Positions 16,959 to 25,220 of a DNA stretch of 39,506 bases are shown here, piece after piece. Origin of the DNA: Crocinitomix sp. (GTDB lineage Bacteria > Bacteroidota > Bacteroidia > Flavobacteriales_D > Crocinitomicaceae); assembly GCA_013138735.1 (NCBI GenBank), contig WTCE01000042.1, positions 1 through 39,506 of the forward strand, given 5' to 3'. The translations under genes and the position numbers were made by a program. How positions within the stretch are numbered: position 1 is the first letter of the stretch; every line of letters starts with the position of its first letter. The notes under the pieces are model-generated. The model did no database searches. It saw only the letters and a program-made list of their open reading frames with translations, and was not told the origin of the DNA.

Positions 16959-17813
16959 ATGTTCACATCAACCAATAAGCTGTTTGATTTATTACCCTAT
17001 TTCAAAAAGAAACTAGGCGCGCACTATCCTGATCGAGAAATAACAACTATTTTCTATTGGATATGTGAAGACAAATACGAACTTCAAAAATTTCAAGTTA
17101 AACATTCCGATAAACGACTAAGCGAATCTGAATTATTAGAATTTCGATCAATTGTTAAACGCCTCGAAAAAAATGAACCGATTCAACATATTCTTGGTTT
17201 TACTGAATTTTATGGTGCGCAAATTAAGGTGAACGAAAATGTGTTAATTCCACGTCCAGAAACTGAAGAATTGGTAGATTTAGTATTGGAAGATTGCACA
17301 CAAGGCATTAGCGTTTTGGACCTTTGTACGGGTAGCGCATGTATCGCAATTGCAATTGCGTTGAGCAATTCTAGTATAAAAGTTTCAGCCGTTGACGTTT
17401 CTGCAGATGCTTTGAAAACGGCTGAACAATCTGCAACTTTAAATAAAGTAGCCATTGAATTAATTGAAATGGATCTTTTAAACCCCAATACAGAAGTTTT
17501 TGAGGAGTTTGATATTATTGTCAGCAACCCACCCTATGTATTAGAGTCTGATAAAGCTGAAATGTCGGCTAATGTATTAGAGTTTGAACCGCATTTAGCA
17601 CTTTTTGTTGCGGATGCAGACCCTTTATTATTCTATCGCGAAATTGCTGAAATTGGACGAGAAATATTGGCTAAAAAAGGCTTATTGTTTTTCGAAATTC
17701 ACGAAAACTTTGGGAAAGAGACAATTGAGATGCTTGAGAATTTAGGATATCAAAATATTGAGCTACGACAAGACATGCAAGGTAAGGATCGTATGATTAG
17801 GTGTGAAAAATAA
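16959..17813 (+). CDS. prmC: Peptide chain release factor N(5)-glutamine methyltransferase
   Basis: This 284-residue cytosolic enzyme methylates the GGQ glutamine of peptide release factors using S-adenosylmethionine. The N-terminal helical domain (about 1-85) includes EPIQHILGFTEFYG, and NVLIPRPETEELVDLVLE is the classical PrmC linker. SAM-binding motif I is VLDLCTGSACIAIAIA. The catalytic and substrate-binding motif NPPY occurs in IIVSNPPYVLES, and the family ending MQGKDRMIR is present. Length matches the family. It lies 36 bp after the OmpA gene and 4 bp before the next start, so it may be co-transcribed with both. Confidence 0.95.
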   Translation: MFTSTNKLFDLLPYFKKKLGAHYPDREITTIFYWICEDKYELQKFQVKHSDKRLSESELLEFRSIVKRLEKNEPIQHILGFTEFYGAQIKVNENVLIPRPETEELVDLVLEDCTQGISVLDLCTGSACIAIAIALSNSSIKVSAVDVSADALKTAEQSATLNKVAIELIEMDLLNPNTEVFEEFDIIVSNPPYVLESDKAEMSANVLEFEPHLALFVADADPLLFYREIAEIGREILAKKGLLFFEIHENFGKETIEMLENLGYQNIELRQDMQGKDRMIRCEK

Positions 17814-17817
17814 AAGT

Positions 17818-18390
17818 ATGAAAAATTTAAAAACGCTATTTTTTTTAGGATTGATAATTAACCTGAGTTCCGTTTCTTGGAGTCAAGAAACAATCGAAAT
17901 AGATTCCATTAAATCTAATTTTAAACAATGGCAACCAATTATTGAAAATAATGCAGATTCGGCGCAAGTTTTTTATTCGTATCGTTGGGGAGATCAGTAT
18001 GAGTTTTCGGATTGGTTTTCAGAAAAACAATTAGGCGATACATTATTTCCAGCTGGATCAGTATATGTTTTAGAACAAGATTCGCTTGGATTTTATGTAC
18101 AAGAAACGTCTTCTTCACCTTCGGGAGACTGGTTTTTGATATGTGATTACTATTATCACGCAAATGGGCAACTTTATTTTGTTTTTTGGCGACTCAACAC
18201 CTTTTACGCAGAGCCGCCTGTTACTGTTGAAAAACGATTTTATTATAATTTGCAAGGCACATTGATCCTTGAAAAAGAAGTAATTTATAAGAAGGGTAGC
18301 AATGAAAAAATAAACGTGAGTTATTTCGATCCAGGAGTCGATTTTGACCTTAATTTTTTCGACTCAAAAGTTTATGGGATTTGGAAGTAG
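17818..18390 (+). CDS. Secreted protein of unknown function
   Basis: This 190-residue protein begins with MKNLKTLFFLGLII and a signal peptide ending VSWSQ, so it is exported. The ATG at 17818 is chosen over an in-frame GTG at 17803 that would overlap prmC. The mature part is rich in Tyr, Trp and Phe with short strands (YYYHANGQLYFVFWRLNTFY, KRFYYNLQGTLILEKEVIY), which resemble MORN-type or toxin-neutralising beta-hairpin repeats. No family was recognised. It converges with the minus-strand lipoprotein gene 14 bp downstream. Confidence 0.7.
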   Translation: MKNLKTLFFLGLIINLSSVSWSQETIEIDSIKSNFKQWQPIIENNADSAQVFYSYRWGDQYEFSDWFSEKQLGDTLFPAGSVYVLEQDSLGFYVQETSSSPSGDWFLICDYYYHANGQLYFVFWRLNTFYAEPPVTVEKRFYYNLQGTLILEKEVIYKKGSNEKINVSYFDPGVDFDLNFFDSKVYGIWK

Positions 18391-18404
18391 ATCCACAAGT
18401 TGAT

Positions 18405-19157
18405 TTACTTAAGCTTCCAAACAATTGTTTCTTCAGAATGAGTCTCGCTTGCATTTTCGGTTTCTTCTCCACTAATGTCAGTTTCTTGATAGATTTCGCC
18501 AGACAATAAGGTCCATTTCATTTCTTTCGATTTTAGCATTTTTATTTCATACAGGTTTTCTATTTCACCAGAGTCGTAGGTTAAGTTAATGCCGCTAATC
18601 ACATAAGTCGATTCAAATGTTGGACTGCCATCTTTGTATTCCCTGATCGACTTTTGCTCATATGCTAATATTTCAAAATTGTTGATTGATAACAAAATAC
18701 GCTCCTTGTTCTTATAATTGTCCTTTGTTTTACCCACGAAAGCCCATGTTCCAGAAAAGGTCATATCTATAGGGAAGGTGTACGTGTAAATGCTTTCAGC
18801 GGTTTCACGCACGTCTAAACTATTATATTGTATCGTTTTCGACCAAGTTCCATCTTTATTAATGGTCATTGAATAATCTCGTATCGTTTGAGTGAGTATC
18901 CTAGATAAATTTTCATTAGCATAATCAGTTATTGTAATAATCTCTTTATTGTCTCCAGTTTTAATCGCATTATGCCAATTTTCTAATGGCAAATATGATG
19001 TGTATATTTCTCCCTCAATCGTTGACAATTGCCAATCACCCGAAACACGAGCCTTTCGAGATAGTAAACTGAAAAATGGATCTTCATCTCCTTTTTTGCA
19101 TCCTGTAAACGGAATAATTAATATAACAAGAATGATGATTAGAGACTTATTTAACAT
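18405..19157 (-). CDS. Lipocalin-like lipoprotein (CKKG-DP family), copy 1
   Basis: This 250-residue lipoprotein has a hydrophobic N terminus and lipobox FTGCKKG (Cys20). Directly after the cysteine comes DEDPFFSLLSRKARVSGDWQ, an N-terminal signature of a Bacteroidota lipoprotein family with a lipocalin-like beta-barrel. The same signature occurs in the plus-strand lipoprotein at 32801. The rest is beta-rich (GTWSKTIQYNSLDV, MTFSGTWAFVGKTKDN, RILLSINNFEIL, EIKMLKSKEMKWTLL) and ends in VWKLK. Ligand and role are unknown. It is probably outer-membrane or inner-membrane anchored and monocistronic, ending tail-to-tail with the secreted protein gene. Confidence 0.8.
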   Translation of the reverse strand: MLNKSLIIILVILIIPFTGCKKGDEDPFFSLLSRKARVSGDWQLSTIEGEIYTSYLPLENWHNAIKTGDNKEIITITDYANENLSRILTQTIRDYSMTINKDGTWSKTIQYNSLDVRETAESIYTYTFPIDMTFSGTWAFVGKTKDNYKNKERILLSINNFEILAYEQKSIREYKDGSPTFESTYVISGINLTYDSGEIENLYEIKMLKSKEMKWTLLSGEIYQETDISGEETENASETHSEETIVWKLK

Positions 19158-19367
19158 GAACAGGATAGGTTAGCAGCGTTAAAAACTGATCCAAAGAACG
19201 GAATATTATTTGAATTATTCATTTTCAATGACTTCTGAAAGTAAAAAAATCAGCTTTCTACTTAGCTATCAAAGCAAGCCATCCGCATTCCACAATGCGC
19301 TTTGTATTTCCAACCAGCTGATAGAAAAAGATTCCCCGTCAACCTAACGCTGATTCACCGTCGGCAG

Positions 19368-19386
19368 AAGCCTTTGGCGAAGGCTT
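19368..19386. repeat. Perfect hairpin AAGCCTT-TGGCG-AAGGCTT
   Basis: The 7-bp arms at 19368-19374 and 19380-19386 are exactly complementary around a 5-base loop. There is no T-tract after it on either strand, so it is not a standard terminator. It is more likely part of a dispersed intergenic repeat. Confidence 0.45.
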
Positions 19387-19516
19387 AGAGCTGATAAACC
19401 GCAGATCAAATAGTTTAAACTTTCATCTGATTTCAATAAAAAAAACCAGCGAATATCAGCGATCCCGACAGGAATCGTGACTGTGTCATCTGTGTGCCAT
19501 TGATTGATTTTAAAGT

Positions 19517-19775
19517 ACCAAATACTAAGTGCCAAATACCAAATGCCAAATACCAAGTACTAAGTACCGAGTACCAAATACCAAGTACTAAATACCAAGT
19601 ACCAAGTACTAAGTACCGAGTACCAAATACCAAGTACTAAATACCAAGTACCAAGTACCAAGTACCAAGTACTAAGTACTAAGTACCGAGTACCAAATAC
19701 CAAATACCAAATACCAAGTACCAAGTACTAAGTACTAAGTACTAAGTACCGAGTACCAAATACCAAGTACTAAGT
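19517..19775. repeat. Heptanucleotide tandem repeat array, 37 units
   Basis: From 19517 to 19775 the sequence divides without any insertion or deletion into 37 units of 7 bp. All fit RC(C/T)RARTs of the form ACCAAGT, ACTAAGT, ACCAAAT, ACTAAAT, ACCGAGT or GCCAAAT. All variation is by transitions at positions 1, 3, 4 and 6. ACCGAGT is always followed by ACCAAAT and preceded by ACTAAGT (four times). Units 7-13 (19559-19607) are repeated exactly as units 14-20 (19608-19656), a 49-bp internal duplication. Confidence 0.95.
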
Positions 19776-19846
19776 ACAAAAAAAAACAGCCCCACCAAAG
19801 CGAAGCCATTCTTTCCCAAAACTATGTTTGTCAATCCTCAAAAGGA

Positions 19847-20389
19847 TTAATCTCCACAATATCTGTAAGCACGAGCAGTATTATTGCTCTCATTTGTTTC
19901 TCTAATATCATTAAAAATATCCGCTGTCATCACTAAATCCTGAGTCGTAAATGCTACACCTTGACATCCTCCAAACGGTGCTGGTCCAATATTAAATGTA
20001 TGCGTTGCTCCAGCCGCTAATGTACCTGTTGGACTTGTAAACGTTTGTGTTGTCATGTTTCCAGTTGGTTTGTCCAATTCTAGTTCATAATAACCCGAAG
20101 CAGTTGCATTACCTACATTAGTCACATCTACAATTAGTGTATAATTTACGCCGCAAGTTGTTTGTGGCATAGTTCCACCGCAAGCTGATGGAGATACAAT
20201 AGGTAAGGTACTGGTAACTCGTGTTACAACTAAATCAGGTCCATATGCAACAGGATCGATATCCCATATTGCTGCTTTTGTTTCTGTGGTCTCATCTACC
20301 TCATTAGTTGCGATTTCTTCTTTTTTACATGCCACCATAACGGTTGCAATTAGTGCTAATACTGTAATTGATTTTGCTAAATTCTTCAT
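19847..20389 (-). CDS. Lipoprotein with CARDB domain
   Basis: This 180-residue protein has a signal peptide with lipobox VMVACKKE (Cys21), a short acidic linker (about 24-45), then a CARDB-type immunoglobulin-like domain. The latter shows PDLVVTRV, NYTLIVDVTNVGNATASGYY, GTLAAGATHTFNIGP and the terminal signature ADIFNDIRETNESNNTARAY. CARDB domains are cell-adhesion-related beta-sandwich modules. Cysteines (SACGG, TTCGV, GGCQG, RYCGD) probably make disulfides. The predicted location is the cell envelope. The upstream region carries a good promoter match (20414-20444, minus strand), and the heptamer array lies 71 bp downstream of its stop. Confidence 0.85.
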   Translation of the reverse strand: MKNLAKSITVLALIATVMVACKKEEIATNEVDETTETKAAIWDIDPVAYGPDLVVTRVTSTLPIVSPSACGGTMPQTTCGVNYTLIVDVTNVGNATASGYYELELDKPTGNMTTQTFTSPTGTLAAGATHTFNIGPAPFGGCQGVAFTTQDLVMTADIFNDIRETNESNNTARAYRYCGD

Positions 20390-20413
20390 AATTAATTGTT
20401 TTTAAGTTTAGAG

Positions 20414-20444
20414 CAAATTTAGGGGCTAACTAGTGCCGACACAA
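20414..20444 (-). promoter_or_regulatory. Promoter of the CARDB lipoprotein gene
   Basis: On the minus strand, TTG at 20444-20442 is followed after 20 bp by TAAATTTG at 20421-20414, an exact TAnnTTTG match. The start codon is 24 bp downstream at 20389. Confidence 0.55.
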
Positions 20445-20572
20445 GCCATAAAAACACCTTAAAACACTTTCGAAACAAGGGAAAAGCAGCGATACCAAGT
20501 TGTTTATGAATTGGTTAGTTGATTTTTAAAACAAGATTGAATCATGATTTAAATCAAAATTTAGCGCAAAAA

Positions 20573-20600
20573 AAAGACCTCACCGTATAGTGAAGTCTTT
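20573..20600 (-). terminator. Rho-independent terminator of the thiolase gene
   Basis: AAAGAC-C-TCAC at 20573-20583 pairs with GTGA-A-GTCTTT at 20590-20600 around a 6-base loop. Read on the minus strand it is followed by a run of T (A-run at 20568-20575 on the plus strand). It lies 30 bp beyond the thiolase stop codon. Confidence 0.75.
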
Positions 20601-20629
20601 AATCTATTGTCTTTGCTATTTAGTCTATT

Positions 20630-21805
20630 TTAAACATTCTCAATCACCATAGCAGAAGCACCGCCGCCGCCATTGCAAATTCCAGCCGCACCATATTTAC
20701 CACCGTTTTGTTTTAAAACATTGATAAGTGTAACTATAATTCGTGATCCAGAATTACCAAGTGGATGTCCTAATGAAACTGCTCCACCATTTACATCAAC
20801 CTTTGCAGGATCTAATCCTAACTCTTTCGTATTAGCTAAACCTACAACAGCAAAAGCTTGGTTTAATTCCCAATAATCAATATCAGCAATTGCTAAACCT
20901 GCTTTAGCCAAAGCAACAGGTACCGCTTTTGAAGGTGCCGTAGTAAACCATTCAGGTTCGTGCGCTGCGTCACCGTAACCAACAATTTTTGCAATTGGTG
21001 TTAAACCATATTTCTCAACAGCTTCTGCACTTGCTAAAATTAAAGCAGATGCTCCGTCATTCAATGTAGATGCGTTTGCTGCCGTAACAGTTCCTTCTTT
21101 ATCAAATACAGGGCGTAATGTTGGGATTTTTTCCATTTTTACGTTCTTATATTCTTCGTCTTCTGAAACGATAATAGCGTCACCTCTTCTTTGTGGTACT
21201 TCAACAGGAACAACTTCATCATTAAATTTGCCAGCAGCCCAAGCCGCAGTAGAACGATTATACGATTCTATTGTAAATGCATCTTGTTCTTCACGAGAAA
21301 AACCTTTTTCAGTAGCACATTTTTCAGCACAAACTCCCATGTGTACAGCATTGTAAACATCAGTTAAACCATCCTTCACCATTCCGTCAATCATCTTAAC
21401 ATCACCTAGCTTAGTGGCTTTACGGGCATTGTAATAATGAGGAACCATGCTCATGTTTTCCATTCCACCGGCAACAACTATTTCATTGTCTCCGGCGATT
21501 ATACTTTGTGCTCCCAAACTAAGTGCTTTCATTCCTGAAGAGCATACTTTATTTACTGTAGTACATGGAACGTTATTTCCAATTCCTGCAAAAATTGCAG
21601 CTTGACGGGCAGGTGCCTGACCTAAGTTGGCCGACATTACGTTACCCATAAACACTTCGTTTACATTCTCAGCAGCAACATTACCTTTTGCTAATGCTCC
21701 TTTTATTGCTGTTGCTCCCAATTGAGTTGCAGCAACCGTTGATAATGCTCCGCCAAAACTACCAATCGGTGTTCTAACAGCTGAAATAATATAGACGTCT
21801 TTCAT
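20630..21805 (-). CDS. Acetyl-CoA C-acyltransferase (thiolase)
   Basis: This 391-residue thiolase is of the usual length for the acetoacetyl-CoA type. The catalytic nucleophile is Cys88 in NKVCSSGMKALSLG, the histidine is in AVSLGHPLGNSGSRI, and the second active-site cysteine is in GICNGGGGASAM near the C terminus. NASTLNDGASALILAS and ELNQAFAV are further family signatures. It catalyses Claisen condensation or thiolysis of acetoacetyl-CoA or longer 3-ketoacyl-CoA in fatty-acid, ketone-body or polyhydroxyalkanoate-type metabolism. The specificity (AtoB/PhaA-like or FadA-like) is not decided here, although no FadB-like partner is adjacent. It is monocistronic, with its own promoter and terminator. 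Confidence 0.94.
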   Translation of the reverse strand: MKDVYIISAVRTPIGSFGGALSTVAATQLGATAIKGALAKGNVAAENVNEVFMGNVMSANLGQAPARQAAIFAGIGNNVPCTTVNKVCSSGMKALSLGAQSIIAGDNEIVVAGGMENMSMVPHYYNARKATKLGDVKMIDGMVKDGLTDVYNAVHMGVCAEKCATEKGFSREEQDAFTIESYNRSTAAWAAGKFNDEVVPVEVPQRRGDAIIVSEDEEYKNVKMEKIPTLRPVFDKEGTVTAANASTLNDGASALILASAEAVEKYGLTPIAKIVGYGDAAHEPEWFTTAPSKAVPVALAKAGLAIADIDYWELNQAFAVVGLANTKELGLDPAKVDVNGGAVSLGHPLGNSGSRIIVTLINVLKQNGGKYGAAGICNGGGGASAMVIENV

Positions 21806-21919
21806 TTTCTAATTTTTGTTATCCTCATTAGCTATGGCGAAGGAGGATAGATTTTTAATTATCGATTTTGATTTGCTTTCGCGTCAATAAGCGAAATACA
21901 AGCCTTTAATTACAGTGTG

Positions 21920-21950
21920 CAAATTTACGATTCTTAGTGGAATATTCAAA
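21920..21950 (-). promoter_or_regulatory. Promoter of the thiolase gene
   Basis: On the minus strand, TTTG (21950-21947), a 19-bp spacer and TAAATTTG (21927-21920) match the Bacteroidota -33/-7 consensus exactly. The predicted leader is about 105 nt and contains two small hairpins (TTTCGC/GCGAAA near 21878-21897 and ATCCTC/GAGGAT near 21821-21849). The rest of the 311-bp gap up to 22117 shows only a weak TATCTTCG box at 22077-22084 for the plus-strand gene. Confidence 0.65.
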
Positions 21951-22116
21951 ATGCTTAGGGTAATACCGTTTTTAATGGATCAGATATTTTTCTAGACTTT
22001 GCAAAGAAGTAAATAGACAGGTATAAATATTGACCTAAATTGAATGTATAGAGTAAAAAACAATCTAATTATCTTTTATCTTCGTTAACTACAATACTTA
22101 ATTTAAATCCAAACCC

Positions 22117-23823
22117 ATGAGAATTAGAATTTTATCAATTGCATTTATTAGCCTTTTTTCTACACTTACGTTTGCTCAAAGTTTCGAATGGGCTGCACAG
22201 CAGAATGGTGACGGCTATGGAATTGCTTTTGAAACAGAAATTGACTCTGACGGTAATGTTTATGCAATTGGCACATTTGAAGGGACGGTCGACTTTGATC
22301 CGGGTCCGGGTACTTTTCCCGTCACTTCTCAAGGTGTGGATGATATATACATTGAGAAATTAGATCCAAGCGGGAATTTAGTTTGGGTAAAATCAATTGG
22401 CGGTTCTTCATTAGATCAGGCTTATTCTATTGAAATAGATGCAAATAATGACCTTTTCATTGCAGGTTATTTCAGGGATACAGTTGATTTTGATCCTGGT
22501 GCAGGAATAGAGAATTTGTATTTTCAAGGAGATGATCCGACAAATGCCGATATATTTATTTTAAAGCTAAATGACGACGGAGAACTAATTTGGGTAAAAT
22601 CATTTGGCGGTGATTTGGACGAAAATTGTTTTAAAATAGAATTGGATAATGAAGGGAATATATACACTACTGGGGTCTATGAAGGAACTATTGATCTTGA
22701 TCCAGGAGATGCTGATGCTTTATTCACTGCGCTTCACGATCATGCAATTTTTGTACAAAAATTAGATACTGATGGAAATTTTATATGGGGTAAATCAATA
22801 GATGCAGGACCTGGGAATCTTTCTGCAAGAGGTATAGCTATTAGTGATTTAGGCGAAGTTTATCTGAGTATTTGGTTTCGAGTAATAATTGATGCTGATC
22901 CTGATGGAGGAGAAGTTTTAACTAATGCTAATGGTGACACTGATGGAATGATCATTAAACTCAATGAAGATGGAGGATATATTTGGGACAGGCATTTAGG
23001 AACAGTCTACCAGGACCTTATTAATCAATTGGTTCTTAATAGCGCAGGAGATGTATACATAACGGGTGCGTTCATAGGTACTATGGATTTTGGATTTGGA
23101 GTGGAAACTGTGGAAAGAATGTCTAATGGTGGGAACGATATTTATGTGATGAAGATAATGTCAAATGGAGATTTTGGCTGGGTAAATACCTATGGGTCTG
23201 AAGGGAAAGATGAAGGCTGGGGGATTACTTTGAATTCTCTAGGAGAAGTATGTGTGGCAGGTGTATTTAGCAATGACGTGGATTTTGATGAGTCTGATGA
23301 AGAGCATATTCTCGAGTCAAAGGGGAATGTTGACGCTTTTTTCTTGACGCTAACCGAGGCCGGTGAATTCCAAACTGCACTAAGTTACGGTGGAACGGAT
23401 TTAGAATATGCCTATTCAGTTACAGTAGATGATGATGATCAGGTATACCTGACGGGCTTGTTTCTAGGAACGACTGATTTTAACCCAGACCCTTCAGAGA
23501 TTTATAACTTAACGAGTGGCACAAATACAGATGGTTACGTTTTAAAGTTGGGAGGAGTACTTTCTATTGATGCCTCATATGACAATAGAAAATTAATAGC
23601 CTATCCAAATCCTACAAGTGGCGTGTTCAATATTGACTTTGAAGAAAATGAAACCAATATTGATGTGAAAATTTACGATTTAGCTGGGAAGATAGTTTTA
23701 TCAAAATTTTATTTTGATCAGCGATTGATTCAACTGTCTTTGGAAAATATAGCTGATGGGCATTATTATGCCGTAGTGAATACAGAAAATATTGTAGCTA
23801 CTATTTCTTTTGTAAAGCACTAA
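22117..23823 (+). CDS. SBBP-repeat beta-propeller protein with T9SS type A sorting domain
   Basis: This 568-residue exported protein has a signal peptide (about 1-20, ending TLTFAQS). It contains repeated units of about 50 residues with the pattern 'G..Y..G.F.GTVDFDPG... DIY..KLD..G.L.WVKS.GG' (for example VYAIGTFEGTVDFDPGPG, LFIAGYFRDTVDFDPG, VYITGAFIGTMDFGF, VYLTGLFLGTTDFNPDP). These are SBBP (seven-bladed beta-propeller) repeats covering about residues 22-490. The C terminus (about 495-568: LIAYPNPTSGVFNIDFEENE, VKIYDLAGKIVLS, YYAVVNTE) is a type A sorting domain, so it is a T9SS substrate released or attached at the cell surface. Asp-rich loops may bind calcium. The ligand is unknown. Confidence 0.9.
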   Translation: MRIRILSIAFISLFSTLTFAQSFEWAAQQNGDGYGIAFETEIDSDGNVYAIGTFEGTVDFDPGPGTFPVTSQGVDDIYIEKLDPSGNLVWVKSIGGSSLDQAYSIEIDANNDLFIAGYFRDTVDFDPGAGIENLYFQGDDPTNADIFILKLNDDGELIWVKSFGGDLDENCFKIELDNEGNIYTTGVYEGTIDLDPGDADALFTALHDHAIFVQKLDTDGNFIWGKSIDAGPGNLSARGIAISDLGEVYLSIWFRVIIDADPDGGEVLTNANGDTDGMIIKLNEDGGYIWDRHLGTVYQDLINQLVLNSAGDVYITGAFIGTMDFGFGVETVERMSNGGNDIYVMKIMSNGDFGWVNTYGSEGKDEGWGITLNSLGEVCVAGVFSNDVDFDESDEEHILESKGNVDAFFLTLTEAGEFQTALSYGGTDLEYAYSVTVDDDDQVYLTGLFLGTTDFNPDPSEIYNLTSGTNTDGYVLKLGGVLSIDASYDNRKLIAYPNPTSGVFNIDFEENETNIDVKIYDLAGKIVLSKFYFDQRLIQLSLENIADGHYYAVVNTENIVATISFVKH

Positions 23824-23848
23824 TCGAGTTAAGGCCTTTTTTTAAAAT

Positions 23849-24124
23849 CTAATTGTATCGAGTGTATTCTACATCACAATATATAGTAATCCATTCGTTA
23901 TCAAATTCCCGAAGTTCTCTGCGCTGTCCTTGATAGATATAATATCCTTTAGGTTCATTAGTCATTATTCCACCATCATGGATCTTCCGCTCAGGGCAAT
24001 CTCTAATCAAGTGCGGATTTGGGTTTCCATCTCTGGCCTCCCTAGCATCCGCAATTACAGCGCATCCCGAGAGGGTAATCAGAACAGTTATGATAACGAA
24101 GTTGAAGTAAAGCTTTTTTTTCAT
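23849..24124 (-). CDS. Small lipoprotein, unknown
   Basis: This 91-residue protein has the signal sequence MKKKLYFNFVIITVLITLSG followed by the lipobox cysteine (LSGCAV). The start at 24124 is chosen because it gives a canonical lipoprotein signal peptide; an in-frame ATG at 24178 would add 18 residues ahead of it. The mature part includes NPNPHLIRDCPERKIHDGGI and GYYIYQGQRRELREFDNEWI, with Cys residues near the ends. No family is recognised. It is convergent with the SBBP protein gene 25 bp away. Confidence 0.65.
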   Translation of the reverse strand: MKKKLYFNFVIITVLITLSGCAVIADAREARDGNPNPHLIRDCPERKIHDGGIMTNEPKGYYIYQGQRRELREFDNEWITIYCDVEYTRYN

Positions 24125-24440
24125 GGGCTGAATTTTGATCGAAACAAAAACAGCAAATTTCATACCACTTTCAATCATGGTTTGTCAGATTAATTGGAAT
24201 TCCTTTATCCACTATTGTTTTGAACCACTATATTTGTTAATGTAAATGCACTTGAAACAGGACTTTATTTTATGAATATTAGTAATTCAATATTAAACGA
24301 GACACTGCCCTTTATAAAGCAGTAAAGGCTTTATCCAAAACAATGTTGAAATGAATTCATTATTAAGACATAGGTCATATCAAATTTAAATTGCTAATTG
24401 AGCATTGCACATTGCACATTGCCAATTGTACATTGAAAAA
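24125..24440. other. Intergenic stretch with a short heptamer array
   Basis: This gap of 316 bp between two minus-strand lipoprotein genes contains no gene that can be supported. It holds a tandem array of 7-bp units at 24390-24438, two bases before the downstream end of the next gene. Confidence 0.6.
24390..24438. repeat. Second heptanucleotide tandem repeat, 7 units
   Basis: The stretch divides into ATTGCTA, ATTGAGC, ATTGCAC, ATTGCAC, ATTGCCA, ATTGTAC and ATTGAAA, seven consecutive units of 7 bp with constant ATTG. The unit differs from that of the array at 19517, but the period is identical. It ends just before the stop of the minus-strand gene at 24441. Confidence 0.85.
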
Positions 24441-25085
24441 TCAATAGTTAATTACAAATTCATTGTCGACGCCTTGCGTCAATGTAAGCGGATGAACAAT
24501 AGTTTCGTAAATCCCGTTTTTCTTTGAAACCGTCGTTAAACTTGTACTTGATGTATTTACAGAAGCGTAACCATCTCCAGCCGAGTAATCTAAAAGACAC
24601 CCAGTGTAAACTCTTGGAAGATCAGGAAAGTCAGCTCGAGTTACCCAAACAGAATCCGTTCCGTCATAACAACTGATATTATTAAAAGTAAGTTTGTAAG
24701 CGTAAATTGGAGCTACTTCTATTGTATATTCATTTTTTCCATATTCAGAAATTTCTTTGATTGCAGCAGGTCCATAATGTCCGTAATAACCATACCAACC
24801 TTTTGCAAACACTTCCAATTTGAATTGTTGATCTCTCCTATTAACTTTTTGCTTTAATTCGAAATACCCATTCTCATCTGTACTTCCAATTTCTTCAACG
24901 GTTTCCCATGAACCTAATAAAGATCCCTCATAGTAACGTAATTTTAAATCAGCCTCTACAGGTTCTTTGGTTTCGCTGTCAATAATATTGAATTCTCCAG
25001 TAATCCATTTGGGCGATTTAGCCTTCGAACAGCTAATGGCGATTAAACTAAAAACGATAATTAATAATTTTGAGTATATATTCAT
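24441..25085 (-). CDS. Lipoprotein with carboxypeptidase-regulatory-like beta-sandwich
   Basis: This 214-residue protein has a lipobox AISCSK (Cys19). A domain of the carboxypeptidase-regulatory or transthyretin-like type follows at about 28-125 (GEFNIIDSETKEPVEADLKL, GSTDENGYFELKQKV, FKLEVFAKGWYGYYGHYGP). The C-terminal half is beta-rich (IEVAPIYAYKLTFNNI, CYDGTDSVWVTRADF). Such domains extend surface proteins or bind ligands; the role here is unknown. The protein is envelope-located. No promoter match is obvious upstream. Confidence 0.75.
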   Translation of the reverse strand: MNIYSKLLIIVFSLIAISCSKAKSPKWITGEFNIIDSETKEPVEADLKLRYYEGSLLGSWETVEEIGSTDENGYFELKQKVNRRDQQFKLEVFAKGWYGYYGHYGPAAIKEISEYGKNEYTIEVAPIYAYKLTFNNISCYDGTDSVWVTRADFPDLPRVYTGCLLDYSAGDGYASVNTSSTSLTTVSKKNGIYETIVHPLTLTQGVDNEFVINY

Positions 25086-25220
25086 AATGAATTGATTTTG
25101 GTTACTATAATAAACGCTGAATTCTACTTTTACGTTGGTGAATCGGTATAAATATCAACTCAATCGCACCAACTATTGATTCAAATGTGTTAATTTTAAT
25201 GTCATCAGTAAATCAAGCTT

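Larger units (their letters stand above)
19158..19846. other. Repeat-rich gap without genes
   Basis: This is the longest gene-free stretch inside the window (689 bp). It holds a 7-bp-stem hairpin at 19368-19386, a fragment resembling the dispersed repeat at 4071-4120 (about 19440-19507), and the 37-unit heptamer array at 19517-19775. Open frames on the minus strand here (for example 19433-19633, a WYLVLGT-like repetitive peptide) are created by the heptamers and are not counted as genes. Confidence 0.7.

Noticed and set aside
19433-19633. Repetitive frame reading WYLVLGT-like peptide on the minus strand
   Set aside because: Because 7 and 3 have no common factor, the heptamer array gives the same seven-residue repeat in every frame; this is not evidence for a gene.
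19517-19775. CRISPR array
   Set aside because: The repeat unit is only 7 bp with no spacers and no cas genes nearby; it is a tandem satellite.
23824-23848. Terminator after the SBBP protein gene
   Set aside because: AAGGCCTT followed by T is only a four-base stem with no loop, too weak to support a terminator call.
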